Source: Anaerosolibacter carboniphilus
GTDB lineage: Bacteria; Bacillota; Clostridia; Peptostreptococcales; Thermotaleaceae
Reading direction: 5' to 3'
Assembly: GCF_014205875.1 (NCBI RefSeq)
Contig: NZ_JACHEN010000003.1
Coordinates: 62,001-126,000, forward strand
Length of the DNA stretch: 64,000 nucleotides
Shown: positions 26,782-36,734 of the stretch, piece by piece
Layout: every line of letters begins with the position of its first letter
Numbering within the stretch: position 1 is the stretch's first letter
The notes under the pieces: generated by a model
What the model saw: the letters and a program-made list of their open reading frames with translations, nothing else
Database searches by the model: none
Told to the model about the DNA's origin: nothing
Program-made: the position numbers and the translations under genes

Positions 26782-29700
26782 CTATGCTTCTGCGCTTTTT
26801 CTTTTGGATAACTTTCGCTTAATAAAGTGGCTGAAATCATCAAACATCGTATAAAGTACTGGTATAAACACCAGCGTTAACAAGGTTGAAAGGGTTAAAC
26901 CTGCAACTACAACCGTTGCCATCGATGCCTGCATCTCTGCTCCTTCTCCAATTCCTAGTGCTAGTGGCAGTAATCCTAATACTGTTGTCAATGTGGTCAT
27001 TAAAATAGGTCTCAATCGTGTTGGTCCAGCATTAGTAATCGCTTCGTTTCTTTCTTCCCCTTTTTCTCTTCTTATATTGATATAGTCGACCAATACAATG
27101 GCATTGTTTACAACGATACCTGCCAGCATGATCAATCCAATAAACCCTGTTACATTAAGACTTCTTCCTGTCACCAGCAGTCCAAGCAGTCCTCCCGAAA
27201 ATGCCAGAGGAACAGACATCATGATGGTAAATGGATGCAGCAAAGATTCAAACTGTGATGCTAGAATCATATATACCAATGCTACAGCCAAAATCAATGC
27301 CATGAATAGGTCCGCAAAGGCCTCCATCATCTCTTCATTTTCTCCACCTATGTCATAGGTATATCCTTCAGGCATATCATATTGAGAAAGCTTCTTTTCA
27401 ACATCAGCTGAAACACTTTTTAAGTCTCTACCCATGATTTGGCTGGACACCGTTGCCATCCTTACTTGACTTTCTCTGCTTATGGTTACAGGTCCTCTTT
27501 CTACGCTGATATCAGCAACTTGATTCAATGGCACACTGATACCTGCAGGCGTTTGAATCTCCAATTGTTCAAGATTGGAAATACTATCCTGATAAATCGG
27601 GTCGCCTTTGATCACAACATCAATTTCGTCCCCTTCAAATTTATAGGTTGTAGCCGTTTGTCCTGCAATAATGCCCCTGACAGCAGAGCTTACTTGGGAT
27701 GCCGTCAATCCATATTGTGAAGCATTGCTTCTGTTTAATTTTACATGAACTTCTGGTATACCTTCTTCCAAGTCACTTTCTACTTCTCTAGTACCTTCTA
27801 CAGAAGAGACAATATTTTTGAAATCTTTTCCGATCTTTTTCAAGACTTCCAAATCATCACCTTTTATTTTTATAGAAATAGGTGCGCTACTTCTGCCCAT
27901 AGAACTGGAAGACGCCTCGACCTTGATCTCCGCTCCAGGAATATCCTTCACTTTATTACGAACTTCATCGGCAACTTCTGCCGTACTTCGCTCCCGTTGA
28001 GATAGTTCTTTCAACACTCCTGATACTCTCCCGCTATTTGTACCACTATTGCTGCTAAACATGCCTCCAGCTGAACCTGCAGTGGAATACACAGTTTCAA
28101 TCTCTCCAATTTGCTCTAAAATTCCTTCTATCTCCATAACCACTTGGTCAGTATCTTCGAGTTCTGATCCTGTCGGTAAAGAAACACTAACAGAAAACTC
28201 TCCCTCATCGGTTGTAGGGAAAAATTCGGCTCCTACTAATGGAATAGAACCCATACCCACAACAAAAACTACAATTCCAATGATCACAGTAGATTTACGA
28301 TGTTTTAAAGCCCAGGCAAGAATTCTTTTATAAGCTTTTTCAAGATTTGCAAACACTTTGTCAAAGCCATCGTAAAGAAAATCAAACAATCTAAATCGAC
28401 CATGATGGACTTTTCCTTGTGCTTCATCAATCTTTAAAAGCTTAGATGAAAGCATTGGTACTACCGTAAGTGCGATGACAAGGGAAGCCGCCAAGGACAT
28501 ACATACGGTTAAAGCAAATTCCTTAAATATAGCCCCTACCATTCCTTCAACAAATGCCATCGGCAAGAACACCGCTACTGTCGTCAGTGTTGAAGCGATA
28601 ACGGCCATCCCAACTTCTTTTGCCCCCTCCGATGCAGCTTCGATTCTGGAATACCCTTCTTGTCTAAACCGATAGATATTCTCCAGTACTACGATGGAGT
28701 TATCCACCAACATACCTACCCCAAGGGCCAATCCGCCTAAGGTCATCATGTTCAGTGTAATCCCATTGAAATAAATGAGGATAAAGGAAGCAATAATTGA
28801 TACTGGAATAGATACCCCGATAATGAAAGTTGTTCTGATGTTTCTTAAGAACAAGTATAGGATAACGATAGCTAAAACAGCCCCCATCATTGCATTGTTT
28901 TTTACACTATCTATAGAGTCCTTGATATATTCTGATTGATCTAATACAACATTAATCTCCAAATCCGGAAATTCCTTTTTCAGCTTTTCAATCTCCATCA
29001 GTGCTTTATCTGCCACCTGCACCGTATTGCTGCCAGATTGCTTCTGCAAGGAGATATTTACACTTCTCTTCCCATTGGTTCTTGTAATGGCAGTAATATC
29101 TTTATGCTTCATCTCCACTTCCGCAATATCCTGTAGATAAATCACGCCGCCTGCCGGTAAGGCAATAGGTAATGATTTGATCTCATCAACGGTCTGGAAC
29201 TCCCCTACAGTTTTAAGGGTTAGTTTCTGAATTCCTTTTTTCACCTCTCCACCAGGCATATTGAGATTTTCCGCCTGAAGTTTCTGCGCCAGTTGATTCA
29301 AAGTAAGACCATAACCCTGTAGTTTCTCTTGGTTTACAGCGATTTCGATCTGGTCCTCATAACCACCAGAAACACTAACAGATGCGATACCAGAAATTCT
29401 TTCCAATCTTGGTTGGATGGTATCTTCAGCAATTCTCTGTAGTTTTGACAAATCTTCCCCGTTGGTGATGGAAATTTCCATAACTGCCATGGCATTTGGG
29501 TCGATTTTTATTACCATAGGTGCATCTGCTCCATCAGGTAACCTTCCTTTTATTAAATCCACCTTTTCTCTCATTTCAAGGGCGGCAAAATCCATATCTG
29601 TACCATCATTAAATTCAGCAATAATCATAGACCGCCCTTCTGATGATGAAGAACTTATGGTTTTGATATCTCCTACCGTACCTACTGACTGCTCTAAAGG

Positions 29701-29895
29701 CTTCGTAATCAGTTCTTCTATCTCCTGAGGGCCAACCCCCGAGTAAGTGGTCATAACAATCCCTACTGGAATCTCAAAGCTTGGATATAAGTCAATCGGT
29801 AATTTAGAAAAAGATATGATACCGTAAATTGCAACGATCAAGGTTAACATGATCACTGTGACAGGTCTTTTTACCGATAAGCTGGACAAATTCAT
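26782..29895 (-). CDS. RND-family efflux transporter (AcrB/MdtB-like)
   Basis: An inner-membrane proton-driven exporter of 1037 residues. It opens MNLSSLSVKRPVTVIMLTLI with the usual first helix, then has SYSGVG-like porter sequence (MTTYSGVGPQEIEELITKPLE). The central helices include GGLALGVGMLVDNSIVVLEN, with the two acidic residues of the proton relay. FEGDEIDVVIKGDP and a second helical bundle (SLNVTGFIGLIMLAGIVVNN) follow. Its start overlaps the MFP stop at 29895. In a Gram-positive cell it would act without an outer-membrane channel. Substrates are unknown. Confidence 0.93.
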   Translation of the reverse strand: MNLSSLSVKRPVTVIMLTLIVAIYGIISFSKLPIDLYPSFEIPVGIVMTTYSGVGPQEIEELITKPLEQSVGTVGDIKTISSSSSEGRSMIIAEFNDGTDMDFAALEMREKVDLIKGRLPDGADAPMVIKIDPNAMAVMEISITNGEDLSKLQRIAEDTIQPRLERISGIASVSVSGGYEDQIEIAVNQEKLQGYGLTLNQLAQKLQAENLNMPGGEVKKGIQKLTLKTVGEFQTVDEIKSLPIALPAGGVIYLQDIAEVEMKHKDITAITRTNGKRSVNISLQKQSGSNTVQVADKALMEIEKLKKEFPDLEINVVLDQSEYIKDSIDSVKNNAMMGAVLAIVILYLFLRNIRTTFIIGVSIPVSIIASFILIYFNGITLNMMTLGGLALGVGMLVDNSIVVLENIYRFRQEGYSRIEAASEGAKEVGMAVIASTLTTVAVFLPMAFVEGMVGAIFKEFALTVCMSLAASLVIALTVVPMLSSKLLKIDEAQGKVHHGRFRLFDFLYDGFDKVFANLEKAYKRILAWALKHRKSTVIIGIVVFVVGMGSIPLVGAEFFPTTDEGEFSVSVSLPTGSELEDTDQVVMEIEGILEQIGEIETVYSTAGSAGGMFSSNSGTNSGRVSGVLKELSQRERSTAEVADEVRNKVKDIPGAEIKVEASSSSMGRSSAPISIKIKGDDLEVLKKIGKDFKNIVSSVEGTREVESDLEEGIPEVHVKLNRSNASQYGLTASQVSSAVRGIIAGQTATTYKFEGDEIDVVIKGDPIYQDSISNLEQLEIQTPAGISVPLNQVADISVERGPVTISRESQVRMATVSSQIMGRDLKSVSADVEKKLSQYDMPEGYTYDIGGENEEMMEAFADLFMALILAVALVYMILASQFESLLHPFTIMMSVPLAFSGGLLGLLVTGRSLNVTGFIGLIMLAGIVVNNAIVLVDYINIRREKGEERNEAITNAGPTRLRPILMTTLTTVLGLLPLALGIGEGAEMQASMATVVVAGLTLSTLLTLVFIPVLYTMFDDFSHFIKRKLSKRKSAEA

Positions 29896-31028
29896 TATTG
29901 TTCACCTCTCACTACCTTAACTTTTGATTCGTCTTCTACGTAATCTTGTCCTTTTACGATCACCTTTTCTCCTGGTTTTAATCCTTTTACAATCTCTGTT
30001 TCTCCACCCGCCTCTAATCCTATGCCTACTTCCCTAGCTGCAGCTCTGTCATCCGCTACCACGTAAACGATATTCTTATCATTTTCATTCATAATCGCTT
30101 CCGTTGGTACAGCAATTACATTTTCCCTAGCATTTGTGGACAATTTCACTTTTGCGAACATGCCAGGCTTCACAAGATGATTCTGATTTTCAATATATAT
30201 TCTTATAGGATATAATTGTGTTTTTGCATCGGAAACAGGACTGATTTTATCAATTTTCCCTGTTAAGCTTTCACTGGAAGCGGAAGGAATGTCCACCACC
30301 ACTTCTTTACCTACAGTAATGGCATTGATTACATTTTCTGTTACGTTAATCTCAGCATATACATTATCCATATTTACAATCGTCACAGAAGGCTGAGCAG
30401 TACTAGCCATCTCTCCTACCTCTACATCCACGGCAGAAACAATGCCGTCCACAGGAGCTGTGATCGTCAAATTCTGTAGGCTGTCTAAAGCTTGCGTGTA
30501 TTGAAGCTGTGCCTGCTCTAACTGAACTTGAATCGTCTGTAAGGATGTATCTGAAGCTGCCAATTCAGCCTGCTCCAGTTGACTTTTAGGAATTGCTCCT
30601 TGTTCATATAAAGCCCTTGTTCTTTCCAATGTCACCTTCGCATTGTCAATCTTCTCTCTCGTCAGTTGATAATTAGCCTCTGCCAAATCTATACTTTTCT
30701 TTGTTAAATCAGCCTGTTTTTGTATATCCTCTTTATCTAATTGAAATAATACGGTGCCTTTTTTCACGACAGATCCAACGGCAACATTTACACTCATCAC
30801 CTTTCCAGGTGTCTTAGGCACAACATACACCTCTTTGTCGGCATAAATCTTACCGCTAAATGTAGTTTCATTGGATATGGTTTTTTGTACCACCGTGGCT
30901 ATTTCTACCGGTATGTACTTTTCTTCAACTGGCGCATTGGCTTCAGCTGTTTTTTTTGCGCCACAGCCTGTTAAAATGCTCATAAGTAAAAATGCTGCAA
31001 GAATGAATGATACGGTTTTCTTTCTCAT
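29895..31028 (-). CDS. RND periplasmic-adaptor-type (membrane fusion) lipoprotein
   Basis: HlyD/AcrA-type adaptor of 377 residues. The start at 31028 has GGAGGG 6 bases upstream. The N-terminus is a lipoprotein signal (MRKKTVSFILAAFLLMS, lipobox LTGC). Next come the first lipoyl half (VYVVPKTPGKVMSVNVAVGS), a coiled-coil hairpin of about 100 residues with many Q/L heptads, the second lipoyl half (LTITAPVDGIVSAVDVEVGE), a beta-barrel and a membrane-proximal domain. It is the first gene of the efflux operon. Confidence 0.93.
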   Translation of the reverse strand: MRKKTVSFILAAFLLMSILTGCGAKKTAEANAPVEEKYIPVEIATVVQKTISNETTFSGKIYADKEVYVVPKTPGKVMSVNVAVGSVVKKGTVLFQLDKEDIQKQADLTKKSIDLAEANYQLTREKIDNAKVTLERTRALYEQGAIPKSQLEQAELAASDTSLQTIQVQLEQAQLQYTQALDSLQNLTITAPVDGIVSAVDVEVGEMASTAQPSVTIVNMDNVYAEINVTENVINAITVGKEVVVDIPSASSESLTGKIDKISPVSDAKTQLYPIRIYIENQNHLVKPGMFAKVKLSTNARENVIAVPTEAIMNENDKNIVYVVADDRAAAREVGIGLEAGGETEIVKGLKPGEKVIVKGQDYVEDESKVKVVRGEQ

Positions 31029-31093
31029 TTTTTTCCCTCCATAAAAAACAATATTCTCTTGAATGATTGACAACTCCCTACCATCTTAGTCCG

Positions 31094-31107
31094 ACTGACT
31101 GGTCAGT
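31094..31107. promoter_or_regulatory. TetR-type operator at the RND operon start site
   Basis: The 14-base inverted repeat ACTGAC-TG-GTCAGT spans the predicted transcription start (about 31109), 66 bases before the MFP start codon. Placement immediately after the -10 fits steric repression by the operon's own TetR protein. Confidence 0.7.
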
Positions 31108-31115
31108 ATTTTTTC

Positions 31116-31144
31116 ATTATATATTCAATTGTTTCGACAGTCAA
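31116..31144 (-). promoter_or_regulatory. Sigma-A promoter of the RND efflux operon
   Basis: TTGACT (31139-31144), a 17-base spacer and a perfect TATAAT (31116-31121) on the minus strand. Nearly consensus, so tight repression by the adjacent operator is expected. Confidence 0.85.
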
Positions 31145-31373
31145 TTAAACAATAATAAATTATTTGTAAATTTTTCTTTATAAATTAGACCATGTTTCAG
31201 AATGTCATCAGGATTCGATAGTATTATGATTTATGATGCTACTTTGAATATTACGCAGAAACATCAAAAAAGTTTGTATCAGCATAAAAATTTATTAATT
31301 TTTTTAATGTTGACTTTTGTCCTATGTAGTTTCAAAGATGTAGAAGTTAAGAAAACGAAGTGATATGAAAGCA
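31145..31373. other. AT-rich intergenic stretch, no gene seen
   Basis: Lies between the RND promoter and the kbl terminator. I see no conserved RNA, ORF with SD, or repeat in it. Confidence 0.5.
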
Positions 31374-31418
31374 TAAAAAGAAGCAGCTTCCTCATAATGC
31401 ATTGAAGAAGCTGCTTCT
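31374..31418 (-). terminator. Strong terminator after kbl
   Basis: Perfect 12-bp stem AGAAGCAGCTTC / GAAGCTGCTTCT with a 16-base loop, followed on the minus strand by TTTTTATG. It is also symmetric enough to act on the plus strand. Confidence 0.88.
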
Positions 31419-31446
31419 TTTATTATTTATTATTTAACTTCATTAA

Positions 31447-32634
31447 TTAAATCAAGCCCATTTCCTTGCCTACCTTTTCAAAGGCAGCTACTGCACGATC
31501 CAGTTGCTCTTCTGTATGGGCTGCAGTTACCATACACCTTACTCTGCCTGCTCCCTTTGGAACTGTTGGGAATACGATACCAGATACAAAGACCCCATTA
31601 TTGAATAAGTTTCTTGAGAACTCCATGGTCTTGGCTTCATCACCGATGATCACAGGTGTAATTGGTGTCTGGCTATTTCCTGTATTGAAGCCTAGCTTGC
31701 CAAGCTTTTCTTTAAAGTACTTCGCATTGCTCCATAGACGATCCGTATATTCAGTGGTTTCCATCAGCATCTTAATGGCTTCCATGACCGCCCCTACAGC
31801 AGCTGGTGGCAATGATGTACTGAATAAGACCGGTCTTCCTCTATGGTTTAACCAATCCTGAGCTGTCTGGCTTCCTGCAACATAGCCACCAATCACACCG
31901 ATGGCCTTTGATAAAGTTCCAATACTAAAGTCAATTCTTCCGTGAAGATGGAAATGATCCACCGTACCTCTACCACTTTCTCCTAACACCCCAGAACCAT
32001 GGGCATCATCCACATAGGTCATGGCATTATATTTTTCAGCTAAGGTTGCAATGTTAGGAAGATCAGCGATATCCCCGTCCATACTAAATACCCCATCTGT
32101 AATGATCAATATATTTCTATATTTATCTCGGTTTTCCTTTAGTACCTTTTCTAAGCTATCCATATCATTGTGTTGATAAATCGTTTTGGCTGCCTTGCTT
32201 AATCTTGCTCCATCAATGATGCTGGCATGATTCAATTCATCAGAGATAATCAAATCTCCAGCCTCAGTGATCGCCTGTATTGCACCGGCATTACAATTGA
32301 ATCCAGATTGGAAGGACATTACAGCTTCTTCTCGTTTAAATTTAGCCAATAAGGCTTCCATTTCCTCATGGATATCCATATTACCGATGATTGTTCTTAC
32401 TGCACCTGCACCTACCCCATACTTTTCTACTGCAGCTATGGCCGCCTTTTTCATTCTAGGGTGATTTGCAAATCCCAAATAATTATTGGAAGATAAGTTA
32501 ATTACTTTTTTCCCGTTCAGAATTACTTCTGCTTCGTTAGGTCCTTCCAACACTGGAAGTTTTCTATAAACCCCTTGACTCTTTAGCTCTTCAATCTTCT
32601 CCTTAAGAAAAGGCAGTTCGTGAATATTTGACAT
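31447..32634 (-). CDS. kbl: Glycine C-acetyltransferase (2-amino-3-ketobutyrate CoA ligase)
   Basis: PLP enzyme that splits 2-amino-3-oxobutyrate with CoA into glycine and acetyl-CoA. It has 395 residues. [66 protein letters not shown] and the PLP lysine in [16 protein letters not shown] are signatures of the alpha-oxoamine synthase family and fit Kbl. It lies 71 bases downstream of tdh, whose product is its substrate. The SD AAGGAGG precedes the ATG. Confidence 0.95.
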   Translation of the reverse strand: MSNIHELPFLKEKIEELKSQGVYRKLPVLEGPNEAEVILNGKKVINLSSNNYLGFANHPRMKKAAIAAVEKYGVGAGAVRTIIGNMDIHEEMEALLAKFKREEAVMSFQSGFNCNAGAIQAITEAGDLIISDELNHASIIDGARLSKAAKTIYQHNDMDSLEKVLKENRDKYRNILIITDGVFSMDGDIADLPNIATLAEKYNAMTYVDDAHGSGVLGESGRGTVDHFHLHGRIDFSIGTLSKAIGVIGGYVAGSQTAQDWLNHRGRPVLFSTSLPPAAVGAVMEAIKMLMETTEYTDRLWSNAKYFKEKLGKLGFNTGNSQTPITPVIIGDEAKTMEFSRNLFNNGVFVSGIVFPTVPKGAGRVRCMVTAAHTEEQLDRAVAAFEKVGKEMGLI

Positions 32635-32705
32635 GACCTAAAACCTCCTTCTATAACAACTCAGCTTTTCCAGTTTTATCTATCTTAATTTTATCATATT
32701 TAAGT

Positions 32706-33755
32706 CTATTTATTCATGTTGGGAAACAATACAACTTTTCCACAATCTCCGCGCTTCATCAATTCCATACCTTCCTCATAAGCTTCTAAAGGAAGTTTGT
32801 GGGTTATAATAGTATCAATATTTAAGTTTCCTGATGCTAACAAGCCCTTTACTTGATACCAAGTATCGTACATTCTTCTACCTGTAATTCCATGGATTTG
32901 TATTCCCTTGAATACCAAGCTGGCGATATCAATCTCCACATCTTTTGTCGGTATACCCAACATAGACATTCTGCCGCCTAGCTTGATATATTCCAAAGCC
33001 TGTTGAATAGCTACTGCATTTCCAGACATTTCAGCGACCACGTCAACACCCATGCCATCTGTTTCCTCTAATACTCTCTTTACTACATCCTCTTTCATAG
33101 GATTGATAACCACATCAGCACCTAACTTTTTCGCTAACGCTAATCTATATTCATTTACTTCAATAGCAATCACCTTTGATGCACTTACTGCTTTCGCCAC
33201 AGCAACAGCCATAATACCAATCGGACCGCAGCCTACGACAGCAATGCTTTTTCCAATGATTTCTCCGGACATCACGGTATGTACCGCATTGCCCAGTGGC
33301 TCTTGAACACATAAATATTCTGGTGGAATGGATGGGTCGTTGATCCATGCATTTTCCTCAGGTATTGCTACATATTCTGCAAATGAACCGTCTGTATCTA
33401 CACCAAGAATCTTTGTGTCCTTACAAATATGTGCTTTTCCAGTAGCACATAACTCACATTTACCACATACCACATGGGTTTCAGCAGATACAATATCACC
33501 CAATTTTACCCTGGTAACGTTTTCTCCTATTTCAACAACTTCTCCAGCAAATTCATGCCCCATGATACGAGGTGTTTTGATTCTTTTTTGAGACCAAGCA
33601 TCCCAGCTGTAAATATGGTAGTCAGTACCGCAAATTGATGTAGCCGCTACCTTTACTAAAATATCATTGGGTCCTACTTTTGGAATTTCCTTCGTTGCGA
33701 TGACTGCTCCCGCTGATGGACTCTCTTTGATGACTACTTTCATTGTTCCTTCCAT
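32706..33755 (-). CDS. tdh: L-threonine 3-dehydrogenase (zinc MDR family)
   Basis: NAD-dependent oxidation of threonine to 2-amino-3-oxobutyrate. It has 349 residues. SICGTDYHIYSWDAWSQKRI is the Tdh-specific catalytic zinc segment, GHEFAGEVVEIG follows, the structural zinc site is CGKCELCATGKAHICK, and the Rossmann segment is IAVVGCGPIGIMAVAVAK. It is the first gene of the tdh-kbl pair, with AGGAGG 7 bases before the ATG. Confidence 0.95.
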   Translation of the reverse strand: MEGTMKVVIKESPSAGAVIATKEIPKVGPNDILVKVAATSICGTDYHIYSWDAWSQKRIKTPRIMGHEFAGEVVEIGENVTRVKLGDIVSAETHVVCGKCELCATGKAHICKDTKILGVDTDGSFAEYVAIPEENAWINDPSIPPEYLCVQEPLGNAVHTVMSGEIIGKSIAVVGCGPIGIMAVAVAKAVSASKVIAIEVNEYRLALAKKLGADVVINPMKEDVVKRVLEETDGMGVDVVAEMSGNAVAIQQALEYIKLGGRMSMLGIPTKDVEIDIASLVFKGIQIHGITGRRMYDTWYQVKGLLASGNLNIDTIITHKLPLEAYEEGMELMKRGDCGKVVLFPNMNK

Positions 33756-33800
33756 TATATATCCTCCTCTTTTATGATAAATAGAGTATTTTAGTCGACT

Positions 33801-33877
33801 GGACGATTATCGAATACAATTGTCCGCCAAAACACCACTTTTTTATCAAACTGTCCGTGACTAATATTACTATACCA
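33801..33877 (-). promoter_or_regulatory. Candidate extended -10 promoter and leader hairpin of tdh-kbl
   Basis: On the minus strand TGG-TATAGT (33869-33877) is an extended -10. The leader that follows, about 107 nt, can form a hairpin at 33801-33825 (GGAC-A-ATTGT / ATAAT-C-GTCC, one mismatch). This may be a protein site or a leader regulator. It fits no riboswitch class I know. Confidence 0.35.
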
Positions 33878-33934
33878 CATATTTTTATAAAATTCCTCCT
33901 TTTTTTACTCATTATTTCATATTAATTTTTCACA

Positions 33935-33969
33935 AAGTAAAGAGCAGCGAATAAACGCGCTGCCCTTTG
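33935..33969 (-). terminator. Terminator after the Lon-like protease gene
   Basis: A 9-bp stem, AGGGCAGCG / CGCTGCTCT (one G-T pair), with an 8-base loop followed by TTTACTTT on the minus strand, 6 bases after the stop codon. Confidence 0.78.
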
Positions 33970-33974
33970 TATCA

Positions 33975-36371
33975 CTATCTTCCTTTGAACGGCTTTCCCC
34001 TAAAGCCTTTCCTATTTCCTGGATCCCCTTCATTTTTTACAATCATTGTAAAATTATTCAGCTTCTCCATCACAGCCTCTGCTATCTTTTGAAATGGTTG
34101 ATCTGTCAAAATCTCTATTCCTTCCTCTACGGAACTAACAGGATATATATGAAATTTCCCATCCCGAACCGCCTGAATAATTTCATCTTTTAAAACCAAA
34201 TCATCTACATTTTGATAGGGTATTATCACACCCTGATCACCAGTCAATTCAAAATACTTACATAAGCTAAAAAAACCCTCTATCTTTTCTGTCACACCAC
34301 CAACAGGCTGAATCTCACCCTTCTGATTCACAGAGCCTGTCACCGCAATATTCTGTTTTAAAGGTATATCGCTCAAACTCGATAAGAGTCCATATAACTC
34401 TGTACTGGATGCACTATCGCCATCCACTCCACTATAGGATTGTTCAAAGCAAATTTTAGCGGTCACAGTGACAGGGTATTCCTGCCCAAACTTTTCGCTT
34501 AAATAGCCTTCTAATATCAGTACACCCTTATCATGAATTTTTCCACTCATTTTTACTTCTCTTTCAATATTGATAATTCCCTTATTTCCTGCAAAGGTGG
34601 TTACGGTAATCACCGACGGCTTACCAAAGGAGTGATCTCCCACATCAATCACTGAAAGGCCATTAATCCTTCCAACTTTTTTCCCTTTGAGATCAATGAT
34701 AATTTTACCTGATTCGTACATTTCATCCAGTTTCTCTTCCATTCGATTGTTTCGGTATTGTTTCTCCTCATAAGCCTTATCAATATGAGCTTTACGAATC
34801 CATTCACTTTGGTCCATATCCGCCCATACATCAGCTTCTATCAATAGCTCAATAATCTTATTGAATCGGGTAGAGAGTTTTTTCTGACTTCCTGCAATTC
34901 TATGGCTATACTCTACTACCCTAGCCACTGCTTCTCGATCCAAATGCTTTAATTCTTTTCTATCACAATAATCACTAATAAAATTTGCGATTTTCTGCTC
35001 ATTTTCACGGTTCGTGTCCATCACAGAATCAAAATCCACCTTTACTTTGAAAAGCTTCTCAAACTCCTCGTCATAGCTATATAAGAGCTGATATAAATAT
35101 GGATTTCCAATCAATATAACCTTGATATCTACAGGAATCGGCTCAGGTTTCAGGGTCGTTATCTCCACAATACCCAATTGCATCCGTAAATTCTCAATAC
35201 TGATTTCACCAGTTTCAATGGTTCGTTTTAACAAATCCCATGATTGGGGATTTGTAAGGACTTGATTGGCTTGTAAGATCAGATACCCTCCATTGGCTTT
35301 ATGAATGGCACCGGGTTTAATCATAGTGAAGTCAGTCTTTAACGCACCTTGCTCATTTTCATACTCTATCCTACCTACTAAATTATTATAAGTCGGGTTA
35401 CATTCCATTATGATAGGCGCTCCTGTAGTATCACTGTTATCTATAAATAAATTGACCTTGTATTTTTTCACAAAATTATTTTCTGCTTTCTTGACAACCA
35501 GCTCATCCTGTTCTTCTTCAGATAAATCGAAATCATAAAGCTGCTCAATGATATCATGTTGCACATTTTTCAAATAATCGATAATCTTTGTATGTTCTTT
35601 ATATTTATCAAACAATTCATCCATTAAGGGTTCCACCACATATAAACCAATAGTATTGTCTAAATCTATCACCTTTTTCTTTGCCTGTCTTTCCAGTTCT
35701 TTAATTTTTCTTAGAATTTCCACTGCCAGATCTTGTATATCTTCTGCCTTAGCCTCAATTTCATTTCTCTGCTCTTCTTCCAATGCGTTATATTCTCCAT
35801 CGCTGATTACCTCTCCATTGATCAAAGGGGCCAAAGCAAACCCTGTACTGGTATTTTTGATTTTAAAGCCCTGCTCTTTGCTATATTCCGTTAATTCTTC
35901 AATTAACTGATTCCTTTCATCCTGAAATTTTTTTGCTATTTCAGCTTTGCGTTTTTCATAATCTTCTCCATGAAAAGCCTTGGGAATTTCTGTTAGAAGA
36001 TCCTGTACAAGGATATCCATATCCTCTACTAAAATTTTACCCATACCCGGTGGTACATTCAAAGCCAGCGGTACACCTGGATTGTTAAAATTGTATACAT
36101 AGCACCAGTCGTCAGGTACATTCTCCCCCTTTGCTCTTTGAGATACGATGCGCTGAGCGTAACTGGTCTTTCCTGTACCCTTTAATCCCGTGATAAATAT
36201 GTTATATTGTGAGCTTTTTACCCGTAGCCCAAATTCCATAGCCCTTACTGCCCGGTCCTGACCTATGATGTTGTCATTAAAAATCAGATCTTCTGTGGTT
36301 CTAAAATCGAATTGGCTTGGATTGCAAAACCGTTTGAGCTTTGTATATGGAAGTTCTTTATACCTTGTCAT
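33975..36371 (-). CDS. Lon-like AAA+ ATP-dependent protease (S16 family)
   Basis: A 798-residue protease. The N-terminal AAA+ part has FITGLKGTGKTSYA (Walker A, residues ~59-72), then a long helical insertion (about 110-270, E/K-rich, likely coiled coil) and GGYLILQANQVLTNPQSWDLL (Walker B/sensor area). The C-terminal S16 protease domain carries the presumed Ser-Lys dyad: Ser653 in DGDSASS and Lys696 in VTEKIEGFF. It is not classical LonA, lacking the N-terminal LAN domain. It resembles the LonB-like 'ATP-binding protease' group of Clostridia with an AAA_32 domain. The C-terminal tail is basic and glycine-rich. It is a single-gene unit. Confidence 0.9.
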   Translation of the reverse strand: MTRYKELPYTKLKRFCNPSQFDFRTTEDLIFNDNIIGQDRAVRAMEFGLRVKSSQYNIFITGLKGTGKTSYAQRIVSQRAKGENVPDDWCYVYNFNNPGVPLALNVPPGMGKILVEDMDILVQDLLTEIPKAFHGEDYEKRKAEIAKKFQDERNQLIEELTEYSKEQGFKIKNTSTGFALAPLINGEVISDGEYNALEEEQRNEIEAKAEDIQDLAVEILRKIKELERQAKKKVIDLDNTIGLYVVEPLMDELFDKYKEHTKIIDYLKNVQHDIIEQLYDFDLSEEEQDELVVKKAENNFVKKYKVNLFIDNSDTTGAPIIMECNPTYNNLVGRIEYENEQGALKTDFTMIKPGAIHKANGGYLILQANQVLTNPQSWDLLKRTIETGEISIENLRMQLGIVEITTLKPEPIPVDIKVILIGNPYLYQLLYSYDEEFEKLFKVKVDFDSVMDTNRENEQKIANFISDYCDRKELKHLDREAVARVVEYSHRIAGSQKKLSTRFNKIIELLIEADVWADMDQSEWIRKAHIDKAYEEKQYRNNRMEEKLDEMYESGKIIIDLKGKKVGRINGLSVIDVGDHSFGKPSVITVTTFAGNKGIINIEREVKMSGKIHDKGVLILEGYLSEKFGQEYPVTVTAKICFEQSYSGVDGDSASSTELYGLLSSLSDIPLKQNIAVTGSVNQKGEIQPVGGVTEKIEGFFSLCKYFELTGDQGVIIPYQNVDDLVLKDEIIQAVRDGKFHIYPVSSVEEGIEILTDQPFQKIAEAVMEKLNNFTMIVKNEGDPGNRKGFRGKPFKGR

Positions 36372-36501
36372 CCATAATTCCTCCTATTCTGTCCTTAAAC
36401 GCAAGCACTCTTTAATCCATTCTATTCACCTTCCTCGTCCTTCTCTCCAATAATTTCAGTAAAGATAAAAACTATTCATTCAATCAGGTAACAATAGAAT
36501 C

Positions 36502-36538
36502 AAAAAAAAGAAAAACCTTAAGCTTAAAACTTAAGGTT
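36502..36538 (-). terminator. Terminator of an uncharacterised minus-strand transcript
   Basis: Perfect 9-bp stem AACCTTAAG / CTTAAGGTT, 7-base loop, then TTTTTCTTTTTTTT-type tail on the minus strand. The nearest upstream gene on this strand ends at 36802, 260 bases away, with a promoter-like TATAAT between. The terminator may therefore belong to a separate RNA. Confidence 0.8.
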
Positions 36539-36734
36539 AAATCGACGGGACCTGTTATGGATAGTCGTAGTAATTGTATTAGATAACAAAAGGTGGGAGG
36601 ACAGATTCTTATTTGGCATGTCTTTTTGGATTATAAACTTCGATAGTAATTTCTTAAGAATTCTCATGCTTTCACTCTTTCTAGATCAATGATTTCGAAT
36701 ATACGCCAAAGTACTTCTCAGCGTTCCACGTTCC
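36502..36734 (-). ncRNA. Candidate small RNA with C-rich anti-Shine-Dalgarno motif
   Basis: A 430-base gap (36372-36801) contains, on the minus strand, TATAAT at 36741-36746 (weak -35), about 230 nt of sequence and a strong terminator. Within it are CCTCCCACC (36592-36600), complementary to ribosome binding sites, and a hairpin at 36543-36567. A 47-codon ORF (36524-36667) with a weak SD overlaps it and could instead be a small basic protein. No known RNA family was recognised. The 36372-36500 part shows nothing. Confidence 0.35.

Noticed and set aside
27439-28333. Several plus-strand ORFs of 80-95 codons inside the RND pump gene
   Set aside because: They are reverse-strand by-products of a well-conserved 1037-residue coding region, without SD sequences or family features.
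36502-36734. 6S RNA in the 36.5-36.8 kb gap
   Set aside because: I could not pair the 5' and 3' ends into the long closing stem with central bubble that defines 6S RNA, so it was left as an unclassified candidate RNA.
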